From NCBI RefSeq assembly GCF_009689005.1, contig NZ_AP021879.1:4154001-4218000 (forward strand): DNA of 64,000 nt, in the 5' to 3' direction. This document shows, piece by piece, positions 25,910-32,874 of this stretch. Both the position numbers and the translations under genes were made by a program. The DNA is from Desulfosarcina ovata subsp. ovata. Its GTDB lineage: Bacteria; Desulfobacterota; Desulfobacteria; Desulfobacterales; Desulfosarcinaceae. Position 1 is the stretch's first letter. The number at the start of each line of letters is the position of its first letter. The notes beneath the pieces were generated by a model. That model was not told where the DNA came from, did not search any database, and saw only the letters and a list, made by a program, of their open reading frames with translations.

Positions 25910-27760
25910 GTGTCAGCAAAACTATTCATCTTGAGAATGGCGACGGCAATGATCTCCGTTTTGGGTTTTCTCCTCCACCGGTGGTCGGGTATCGTCTTTT
26001 TCATGTGGCTGGGCAGCGTGTTTTATTGTCTCTGCCTGGCGATGTACACGCGGTCCCTGTTCAACGCGCTCAGGGCAACCCGACGGGTGACGGCGGATCT
26101 GTTGGTTATTACGGTAATGGTTGTCTCCGTTTTCGCCAAAACAATGCTCAGCGGTGCGCTGGTGGCGGGGTTTATCAGTATGGGACTGGCTATATCCTTT
26201 GGTATTATCGAAGAGACAAGACGCCGGATCGACGCCCTAACCAAACAAGGGGAAAAGCCGGTCCGCATCGTGAGAGAAGACCGGTTTCTGGAAGTGCCCG
26301 TCGAGCAGATATCGTCGGGTGATGTGGCCATTGTTCCTGCGGGTGAAATGATACCGGTGGACGGTGAGATCGTGGGCGGTGCGTCTTCAATTGACGAATC
26401 AGTGATTACCGGAGAACCGTTGCCGGTTTTCAAACGGATTGGTGATCGGGTCACATCGGGTGCCATCAGTCTCACCGCTCAGTTAAAAGTGCGGGCCACC
26501 AAGGCCGGTGACAAGGGCTTCCTGCATGTGATGGCGAAGGAGATCGACGCATCGCTGAAAGAAAAGCCGGTGGTTCACCGGCGGGCCGATATGATCGTTC
26601 AGTTCTTCATCTGCGGCGTGGTTTTGTATGCCATTGGCGTCTTTCTCGTCTGTGGCGCTCTGGCGGGCGATACGGCTACAGGACTGGTCCGTATGGCCGC
26701 CGTAACGGCCGTGGCCTGCCCCTGTGCATGGGCCTTGTCGGTCCCTACCGCCTTTGCCGCTGCCATCGGTGGGCTGGGGGCACGCGGCATTCTGGTTCGG
26801 GGAGGGACCCCTCTGGAAACGCTGGGACGCGCCGCCACTTTCATTCTTGACAAGACCGGCACGGTTACCTTGGGTCGACCAGACGTGGTGAATGTCGAAG
26901 CCTTCGGTCTGCCGAAAACAGAACTGCTTCGCCTTGCCGCTTCGGTCGAGTCCGGCTTCAATCATCCGGTGGGCAACGCCATCCTGGCATATGCTGCGGG
27001 CAAAGGTATTTTTCCGTCGACGGCCGAAAATACAGAATATCTTCCGGGTATCGGCGTAAAATCCATGGTGCAGGGGCGCCAGGTCACATTGGGAAGCAGT
27101 GAAACCATGATCGCACTGGGGATGGACATCCCTGCAGATATAAAAATCGGCGGCCGGGCGGTCTGGATCGGCGTCGATGAAAAAATCGCCGGTGTTGTCG
27201 TTATTCAGGACGTAATGATGGAGTCGGCCCACGGTTTGGCCGGGATCCTGCGTGGACTGGGCGCCAAACGGGTTGTGTTGGCGACCGGAGACAATACGGA
27301 GGCCGAGGCACAACGGGTAGCGAAACTCACCGGCATGGATCAATGCCATTGGGGGCTGAAGCCCGAGGGCAAGGTCTCCCTTGTAAAATCCTTCGGCGGC
27401 CAGGGCCCCACGGTGATGGTCGGGGATGGTGTCAATGACGCCACGGCGTTGGCTGTGGCGGATGTCGGTATTTCTATCGGAGGCGCCAAGGCCGATTTAA
27501 CCATCAAATCATCCGATATTGTCATGATGCGGGAAGACGCAATGAGCCTGGTGACCGCAGTCCGGACGGGCAGGACATTGATTCGCGTGATCCGGCAGAA
27601 TTATTCCTGGGCCATCGGTTTCAATCTGGCGGGAATCGCGTTGGCGACAACAGGGATGTTGAGCCCCTGGCTGGCGGCGTTGTGCCACCATGTGAGTTCG
27701 GTGCTTGTCGTGGCCAATTCGGCCCGACTGGTCAGAGTGCCGGTTGTCGGTAATCGGTAA
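25910..27760 (+). CDS. P1B-type heavy-metal ATPase 1 (CPC type, no N-terminal metal domain)
   Basis: A 616-residue heavy-metal P-type ATPase. Order: several membrane helices, the actuator domain with TGEP, the metal-site helix with CPCAWALSVP, the phosphorylation site DKTGT, the HP motif (NHPVG) and the GDGVND hinge. There is no N-terminal HMA domain. It starts with a GTG after AAGGAAAAAGG; the spacing is long, so the start is provisional. It is the first of three P1B ATPases in the island. CPC-type pumps commonly move Cu+, Zn2+ or similar, but the context here is iron. Substrate is not determined by sequence alone. Confidence 0.9.
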   Translation: MSAKLFILRMATAMISVLGFLLHRWSGIVFFMWLGSVFYCLCLAMYTRSLFNALRATRRVTADLLVITVMVVSVFAKTMLSGALVAGFISMGLAISFGIIEETRRRIDALTKQGEKPVRIVREDRFLEVPVEQISSGDVAIVPAGEMIPVDGEIVGGASSIDESVITGEPLPVFKRIGDRVTSGAISLTAQLKVRATKAGDKGFLHVMAKEIDASLKEKPVVHRRADMIVQFFICGVVLYAIGVFLVCGALAGDTATGLVRMAAVTAVACPCAWALSVPTAFAAAIGGLGARGILVRGGTPLETLGRAATFILDKTGTVTLGRPDVVNVEAFGLPKTELLRLAASVESGFNHPVGNAILAYAAGKGIFPSTAENTEYLPGIGVKSMVQGRQVTLGSSETMIALGMDIPADIKIGGRAVWIGVDEKIAGVVVIQDVMMESAHGLAGILRGLGAKRVVLATGDNTEAEAQRVAKLTGMDQCHWGLKPEGKVSLVKSFGGQGPTVMVGDGVNDATALAVADVGISIGGAKADLTIKSSDIVMMREDAMSLVTAVRTGRTLIRVIRQNYSWAIGFNLAGIALATTGMLSPWLAALCHHVSSVLVVANSARLVRVPVVGNR

Positions 27761-27866
27761 TCAGTGAGCAGAAAAGCGGAAGCGTCGAAGAGCAGAAGGG
27801 CGGAACGGGCTGAGCAATTTCAACGAACCACAAGCCACAAACAACAAACCAATTCCGGAGCATTGC

Positions 27867-28058
27867 ATAAAAATTATCGCCGTTATCCTCTTTTTTGGCA
27901 TCGCCGTCTGGTACCTGTTCCGGCGCTTTAAAAGCATCGTCGATCCCAACCAGGGGACCTGTAACTGCAGCGGTTGCAATGGCTGCTGCGCAAAACCTGA
28001 AACCCTTTTGGAGCAAGGCTTTTTAGATGAGAAAAATCGATCGGCCGATAATCATTAG
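27867..28058 (+). CDS. FeoB-associated Cys-rich membrane peptide
   Basis: A short frame of about 63 residues with one N-terminal transmembrane helix (IIAVILFFGIAVWYLFRRF). A cysteine cluster follows (CNCSGCNGCC), the layout of the FeoB-associated Cys-rich membrane protein family. GGAG lies just upstream of an ATA codon at 27867, where an ATG is expected; either ATA is used, or translation begins at a CTG further upstream, or the start codon is mutated. The 3' end overlaps the next ATPase gene by 32 bp. It probably helps deliver or sense ferrous iron at the membrane. Confidence 0.65.
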   Translation: MKIIAVILFFGIAVWYLFRRFKSIVDPNQGTCNCSGCNGCCAKPETLLEQGFLDEKNRSADNH

Positions 28059-30339
28059 ACATACCATTTCCGGGCGTGCCCGTTATTGCCTGCCGCGGCT
28101 TCGCCGGCATCGGGGGATGGCGGCGCCGCTTTCCGAGATGCTGAACACTACCGAAGGCGTGCTTCGGGCGCGGGTCAATCCGAAATGCGATGCGGTGATC
28201 GTTCGATTCGATCCGCAAACCCTGACCCAACAGGCGCTGACCCGCATGCTGGAAGACTTCTGGCGCACCCGAGTGCCGTCTGTCGTCTCCACGGCGAAAC
28301 AGGTACCGGCTCGGTCGGACGATTCCCGCCGGTCGGAACTGACGACCACCAAACGGCGCTTTATAGGGCTGTCGATCCTCGGGGCCGGCGTGTTCGTGCG
28401 TACGGTGCTGTTGGGCCTGCCGGTGGCCCAGACCCTGCTCAGTCCGCTCGGTGCGATCATCGCCCTGGCAGCTTTGCCCTTGGTGCGTTCAGGTTTGAGC
28501 GATCTTCGTGAGCGGAGCATTTCCCTGGAGAGTTTTCTGGGTGGAAGCATTATCGCTGCCGTGGCCGCCGGCGAGGCGCTGGCGGCCTTCGAGATTTTGT
28601 GGATCACCAGCGCCGGCAACCTGCTCAAGGCCTGGATTACCGAACGATCCCGCCGCGCCATCCGCGATATCCTGGACGTCACCGAAAAGGACACCTACAT
28701 TCTCGTTGACGGAGTGGAGGTCAGCGTGGCCGTGGACCGGGTGCAGCCCGGCGATACCGTGGTCCTGCATACCGGTGAGAAGATCGCCGTGGACGGCCGG
28801 GTGGTACGGGGCGGGGCCCTGGTGGACGAAGCCTCTATCACCGGGATGAGCGAGCCGGTGGCCAAAACCGACGGTGACACGGTATTTGCCGGAACGTTCG
28901 TCCGGCAGGGGGTCATCTATGTATCTGCAGACGCGGTGGGCGACCGGACCTATCTCTCACGCATCCTGCGCATGGTGGAGGATTCACTGGAGACTCGTGC
29001 GCCGATCGAGGGGGTTGCCGACCGGCTGGCCCGGAACCTGGTTAAAACCGGTTTCGCCGTTACCCTGGCCACTCTGGCCATCACCGGCAGCCTGTGGCGG
29101 GCCTTTGCCGTGATGCTGGTCATGGCCTGTCCCTGTGCCACCATCCTGGCCGCCTCCACGGCCATCAGCGCCGCCATCAGCGCGGCGGCGCGCCGCCATA
29201 TTCTCATCAAGGGCGGCCGCTACCTGGAAGAAGTCGACAAGGTCGATACGATCTGCTTCGATAAAACCGGTACCCTGACCACCAATCAGCCCGAAATCCG
29301 GCAACTGATTAACCTGAACGGATTGTCCGAGGATCAACTGATCGAACTGGCCTATTCTACGGAGATCCACAACAGCCACCCCGTAGCCCTGGCCATCCGT
29401 GAAGAAGCCCGGCGAAGAGGAATCACGGCCATTCAACACGATGTCTGCGAATATATTCTCGGCAAAGGGGTCCGGTCGGTGATTCACGGCGACGAAGTCC
29501 TCGTGGGCAGCCACAAATTGCTGGAGCATTTCGAGATTGCGCACCCGGTGGTTGACGATTTTCTGGAGAAGAACAAACAGCAGGGACTGACCCAGGTCTT
29601 CTTGGCCAGGAATGGGGAAGTATTGGGCGTGATCGGATTTGCCAACCGGGAGCGTCCCGACCTGCAGCCCCTGATTGCCCGTTTGAAAGAGCGAGGCATC
29701 CGGCGAACGGCCATGATTACCGGCGATTCCAAATATACCGCCCTGGAGATGGCCTGCCGGCTGAATTTCGACGAGTGTCGCTATTCGGTGTTGCCCGAGG
29801 AGAAAGCCGTCATCGTTGCAGCCCTGAAGGCAGAGGGCCATCGGGTGCTGATGGTGGGCGACGGCATCAACGATGCCCTGGCGCTGGCCGAGGCGGACAT
29901 CGGCGTGGCCATGGGGGCCGGAGGCAGCGAGGTGGCCATTGAAGCCGCCGATATCGCCCTGGTCATGGATGACCTCGACGGCGTGATTTACGTGCGCGAT
30001 CTTTCCCGTGAAACCATGCGCGTGGTGCACCAGAATTTCTGGATCGCCACGGGCTCCAACATTGCCGGGGTGGTGCTGGGTGCTCTGGGATTGCTTTCTC
30101 CGGTGATGGCCGGCCTGGTGCATATCACGCATACCCTGGGGATTCTGGCCAATTCGGGTCGCCTGCTTTTTTACGAACCGCCGCGGCGGTTACCGGCAGA
30201 TACCAAACATAAACCCATAAACCAAACGAGAGCTGCAAATGAAGCTGGAACATATGCTGGAATTACGGCGCTGCATTCAGGTGGCGCACCACATCCCGGG
30301 ACGGATTCGCCTTCGCTTCGACACGAAAATTGTCAATGA
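28027..30339 (+). CDS. P1B-type ATPase 2 with N-terminal HMA2-like segment and TGM in place of TGE
   Basis: A 770-residue P1B ATPase. The first 90 residues form an HMA2-like domain that opens IRHTISGRARYCLPRL. The core has CPCATILAAS, FDKTGTLT, HNSHPVA, ITGDSKYTA and GDGINDALAL. The actuator loop reads DEASITGMSEPV: the catalytic glutamate of the TGE motif is methionine (codons ACC GGG ATG). That residue drives dephosphorylation in P-type pumps, so the cycle may be altered. The last 55 residues are low-complexity and overlap the next gene by 101 bp. Substrate unknown; an iron-compartment role is inferred from context. Confidence 0.88.
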   Translation: MRKIDRPIIIRHTISGRARYCLPRLRRHRGMAAPLSEMLNTTEGVLRARVNPKCDAVIVRFDPQTLTQQALTRMLEDFWRTRVPSVVSTAKQVPARSDDSRRSELTTTKRRFIGLSILGAGVFVRTVLLGLPVAQTLLSPLGAIIALAALPLVRSGLSDLRERSISLESFLGGSIIAAVAAGEALAAFEILWITSAGNLLKAWITERSRRAIRDILDVTEKDTYILVDGVEVSVAVDRVQPGDTVVLHTGEKIAVDGRVVRGGALVDEASITGMSEPVAKTDGDTVFAGTFVRQGVIYVSADAVGDRTYLSRILRMVEDSLETRAPIEGVADRLARNLVKTGFAVTLATLAITGSLWRAFAVMLVMACPCATILAASTAISAAISAAARRHILIKGGRYLEEVDKVDTICFDKTGTLTTNQPEIRQLINLNGLSEDQLIELAYSTEIHNSHPVALAIREEARRRGITAIQHDVCEYILGKGVRSVIHGDEVLVGSHKLLEHFEIAHPVVDDFLEKNKQQGLTQVFLARNGEVLGVIGFANRERPDLQPLIARLKERGIRRTAMITGDSKYTALEMACRLNFDECRYSVLPEEKAVIVAALKAEGHRVLMVGDGINDALALAEADIGVAMGAGGSEVAIEAADIALVMDDLDGVIYVRDLSRETMRVVHQNFWIATGSNIAGVVLGALGLLSPVMAGLVHITHTLGILANSGRLLFYEPPRRLPADTKHKPINQTRAANEAGTYAGITALHSGGAPHPGTDSPSLRHENCQ

Positions 30340-30634
30340 TCCGGTTTTACAGGATCTGAAAAAAAATCCCGAGAATTGGCTGACAACGCTTTTCGGTATC
30401 GATTCATGGCCGCAAATTGATCACCGCGCCATCCTCGAGAATCCAACAATGATGCCCGGCCTGAAGCATGTGCGGCTGAATTTGCCGGGGCGGACAGTCG
30501 TTGTTGAATACGATGCTGCCGTCTGGCAGCCCGCATGGCTGGATGAGCTGATGCATACCGGGGATGCCGGGCGCGTGCGATCAATTTTGGGACGCATGGC
30601 TGAGACGTTCGTCGACCGTTTGCCAAGAAACTGA
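30239..30634 (+). CDS. HMA2-domain-like protein, possibly FezC-like
   Basis: A 131-residue soluble protein beginning with a helix and then IQVAHHIPGRIRLRFDTKI, the HxxPGRIRLR signature of the HMA_2 family. It continues with PGLKHVRLNLPGRTVVVEYDAAVW, the second half of a ferredoxin-like metal-associated fold in which the CxxC metal site is absent. Ferrosome loci are reported to contain a heavy-metal-associated-domain protein (FezC) beside FezB; this is a candidate counterpart, by inference only. It overlaps the end of the preceding ATPase gene and is followed by a MITE-like repeat. Confidence 0.75.
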   Translation: MKLEHMLELRRCIQVAHHIPGRIRLRFDTKIVNDPVLQDLKKNPENWLTTLFGIDSWPQIDHRAILENPTMMPGLKHVRLNLPGRTVVVEYDAAVWQPAWLDELMHTGDAGRVRSILGRMAETFVDRLPRN

Positions 30635-30640
30635 TTGTCG

Positions 30641-30746
30641 ATAGTATTTAAGATAATGTTTTTGGCAAGGCCTTAAGGGAGGAAGCTGTATAAGCCATAC
30701 CGCGACGACCGATAACGCCGCCCAAAAACATTATCTTGAATGCTAT
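30641..30746. repeat. 106-bp palindromic repeat, copy A
   Basis: The ends read ATAG(T/C)ATT(T/C)AAGATAATG inward, followed by TTTTTGG. The interior contains TTATCGGTCGTCGCGGTATGG on the complement. A near-identical copy in the opposite orientation lies at 39244-39347. Together they bracket 8.5 kb of the iron island. No gene is inside. Confidence 0.8.
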
Positions 30747-30788
30747 AACCGCTTTTATCGAGACCTATTTTAACTCCAGGAGGTAAGC

Positions 30789-31727
30789 ATGAGCGACCAT
30801 AAGGAAGGCGGCTGTCAGGAAGCCGTGTCGCCGGGAACGGAAGAAACGGGTCGGCAGGGGGCGCCGGCAGGATTTCCAGGCATGACAGGCGAGGGGCCGG
30901 GAGCCATGAACGCCTATGATATTCCCCGCTACAATACCCAAGGATATGTTCAGGGACGTCCCGGAACGCCCAACGATCCCACCTCGGCAGGCGGGATCCA
31001 GGGCGCGCCGGCCGGGGATGCCGGCCGGTCCATGGGCGATGGTTCTGCCGGCCCGGCTTATTTTTCCCATGGGCAACCGGAGCCGGGGACCATGGGGGCC
31101 GGCACGATGAATATGGCCTACGGTCCGGCGATGCCCGGCTACGGCCCCACGGGTCAGCCGGGCGTCCAGCCGCCACCCCAGGGGATGGGTTACGGAGGTA
31201 TGGACGCGGCCTACGGTCCGGCGATGTCCGGCTATGCTCCCACGGGTCAGCCGGGCGTCCAGCCGCCGCCCCAGGGGATGGGTTACGGAGGTATGGACGC
31301 GGCCTACGGTCCGGCGATGCCCGGCTACGCCCCCACGGGTCAACCGGGTGTCCAGCCGCCGCCCCAGGGCATGGGTTACGGGGGTATGGACGCGGCCTAC
31401 GGTCCGGCGATACCCGGCTACGGCCCCACGGAGCAGCCCGGCATCCAACCCCCGCCGGGTCAGTCCGGTGCGGGCGGCGGGATTGAGCAATACGGCCGCA
31501 TCGCCGAAGTGGTCAAGGACATGGCCAACGGTGAACCGCCGGACGTAAATAAACTCGCGGCCGTGTATAGCGGATTCGATGCCCAGTTTTGGAAAGGGGC
31601 GCTGATCGGCGCGGTGCTCTCGGTTCTGTTAACCAGCGAAACCGTCAGAACCGCGGTCGCCGGTACCATGGGCGGCATCATGGGAGCGTTCAAAAAGAGT
31701 GATCAGCCGGCCGGTGATGCAACCTGA
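30789..31727 (+). CDS. Gly/Pro/Tyr-repeat protein with C-terminal glycine-rich membrane segment
   Basis: A 312-residue protein I do not recognise beyond its context. Residues 1-110 are low-complexity. Residues about 111-218 are 31-residue tandem repeats of the form YGPAMPGYGPTGQPGVQPPP-QGMGYGGMDAA. The last 80 residues contain a helix (AEVVKDMANG) and a hydrophobic glycine/alanine segment (WKGALIGAVLSVLLTSETVRTAVAG). That segment resembles the one in the protein at 32229. Gly/Pro/Tyr repeats can form disordered or condensing scaffolds. I infer a scaffold anchored to the membrane of an iron-storing compartment. CCAGGAGGTAAGC precedes the ATG. Confidence 0.75.
   Translation: MSDHKEGGCQEAVSPGTEETGRQGAPAGFPGMTGEGPGAMNAYDIPRYNTQGYVQGRPGTPNDPTSAGGIQGAPAGDAGRSMGDGSAGPAYFSHGQPEPGTMGAGTMNMAYGPAMPGYGPTGQPGVQPPPQGMGYGGMDAAYGPAMSGYAPTGQPGVQPPPQGMGYGGMDAAYGPAMPGYAPTGQPGVQPPPQGMGYGGMDAAYGPAIPGYGPTEQPGIQPPPGQSGAGGGIEQYGRIAEVVKDMANGEPPDVNKLAAVYSGFDAQFWKGALIGAVLSVLLTSETVRTAVAGTMGGIMGAFKKSDQPAGDAT
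31119..31445 (+). repeat. 93-bp in-frame tandem repeats, three full and one partial
   Basis: Repeat units start at 31119, 31212, 31305 and 31398, exactly 93 bp apart, and each encodes 31 residues. Differences between units are mainly third-position or single conservative changes, which points to recent expansion within the gene. Confidence 0.95.
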
Positions 31728-31767
31728 GCCTCGCGAATACCAGACGATTTATCTCAAGGAGAGAATA

Positions 31768-32229
31768 ATGGACAACACACGATACATTTATCCCACCGCC
31801 ATAAATCCGCCCCGACAGGTGCCGGCCACGTCATCGGCCCTGAAGATGGGCGGTTTGGGCATGATCGTCGGTGCGGCCGGATCGGCGGCCGCCAACATCC
31901 GGCGGTTGAATAACGGTGACATCGAACGCGGGCAAGCCTTGAAAAACGTGGTGCGTGATTCCGTCGGTGCCGGCGCGGCCACGGCGGCGGCCACGGCGGT
32001 GGTCGGCGCACTGAGGCTGGGTGGCCTGTTTAATGTGGCCGGCCTCCTGACCGTGGCGACGGCCACCAAATATTTGTACGACACGGCCTTTGAACCTCAG
32101 ACCGCACCGATGGTTGCCGTGCCTGAGCCTGCGGTGAAGAAAGCGCCGGCATTCAAAAAAGCTGCCAAGCCGGCATCCAAGGCCAAACCGACAGAAAAAA
32201 CCAAAACCGCTGAGAAAAAGGAGGACTGA
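31768..32229 (+). CDS. Glycine-zipper membrane-hairpin protein with Lys/Ala tail
   Basis: A 153-residue protein. After a short polar N-terminus comes a long hydrophobic Gly/Ala-rich section in two parts (KMGGLGMIVGAAGSAAANI and VGAGAATAAATAVVGALRLG), separated by a charged turn NNGDIERGQALKNVVRD. It ends with a lysine- and proline-rich tail. This resembles small magnetosome- or ferrosome-type membrane proteins in composition, but I cannot assign a family. GGAGAGAATA precedes the ATG, and the stop overlaps the next start by one base. It is probably a structural component of the compartment membrane. Confidence 0.72.
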   Translation: MDNTRYIYPTAINPPRQVPATSSALKMGGLGMIVGAAGSAAANIRRLNNGDIERGQALKNVVRDSVGAGAATAAATAVVGALRLGGLFNVAGLLTVATATKYLYDTAFEPQTAPMVAVPEPAVKKAPAFKKAAKPASKAKPTEKTKTAEKKED

Positions 32230-32606
32230 TGTCTAGCGCATATTATACCCAGCCAACCCCGATTTATCCGACGGCCCAGCAACCGGTCAATTACGCCTAT
32301 TACCAGACGGCCTACGATGGCCAGGCGCCTTACGTCAGGACGCCGGATGCGGCCATCCGGGAACGGAGCCTGGTACCGGCGGCGCCGACATCCGCCCTGG
32401 GGTCCTGGTTCGATTACACCAATTCCAGCTATATCAAGGGGCTTTTGCTGGGTGTCGGCGTTACCCTGCTGGTCACCAGCCCGCCGGTCCAAAATGCCGT
32501 GATCAAAGGCACTGTGGCGGCCTGGTCGGCGGTCGTCGGAGGAATCGAGGAAGTCAAGGAACGGGTCAGGGATGCTAAGGCTGAGAAAAGCATGGCCGAA
32601 TCCTGA
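32229..32606 (+). CDS. Tyr/Pro-rich small membrane protein
   Basis: A 125-residue protein with a Tyr/Pro/Gln-rich N-terminal half (YYTQPTPIYPTAQQPVNYAYY), then one hydrophobic segment (YIKGLLLGVGVTLLVTSPPVQNAVI) and a charged C-terminal helix. The hydrophobic segment aligns with the C-terminal segment of the repeat protein at 30789 (KGALIGAVLSVLLTSETVRTAV), which suggests that both are related. Translation is coupled to the preceding gene (TGATG). The role is unknown; shared design argues for a common membrane-bound assembly. Confidence 0.72.
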   Translation: MSSAYYTQPTPIYPTAQQPVNYAYYQTAYDGQAPYVRTPDAAIRERSLVPAAPTSALGSWFDYTNSSYIKGLLLGVGVTLLVTSPPVQNAVIKGTVAAWSAVVGGIEEVKERVRDAKAEKSMAES

Positions 32607-32646
32607 TAGCCCGACACTCCATTTTTCTATCGAAAAGGACTAACCT

Positions 32647-32865
32647 ATGCCCAAGCGGAATACGCCTGAGTCGGAAGCTTTCCTGCCGATCAAAGACCAG
32701 CGTGAATTGGCCAAGGTCGGCATGGTGACGTCCATGGGAGCCTTGCTGGTTACCGGGTTCATGGGGCGGGAGGCCAGCCGCCTGCATATCGGAGCCGGCC
32801 TGGCATTGATCGGTTTCTCCTATTGGCACTACCGGCTTTATCAACCCAAAACGCCGTCGAGATGA
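32647..32865 (+). CDS. Small two-helix membrane protein
   Basis: A 72-residue protein. Two hydrophobic segments (VGMVTSMGALLVTGFMG and IGAGLALIGFSYWHYRLY) are separated by a short REASRLH loop. No family is recognised. It lies 40 bp after the Tyr/Pro-rich protein and ten bases before the third ATPase, so it belongs to the same operon. GAAAAGGAC precedes the ATG. Confidence 0.65.
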   Translation: MPKRNTPESEAFLPIKDQRELAKVGMVTSMGALLVTGFMGREASRLHIGAGLALIGFSYWHYRLYQPKTPSR

Positions 32866-32874
32866 CCCTGAGCT

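Noticed and set aside
31119-31445. Regularly spaced repeats suggesting a CRISPR array
   Set aside because: The 93-bp units are contiguous without spacers and stay in frame within the Gly/Pro-rich coding sequence.
30789-32606. Magnetosome (mam/mms) gene cluster
   Set aside because: The Gly/Ala-rich proteins resemble magnetosome membrane proteins in composition only. No MamA, MamB/M, MamE, MamK or MamI features are present; the P1B ATPases point to ferrosome-type storage.
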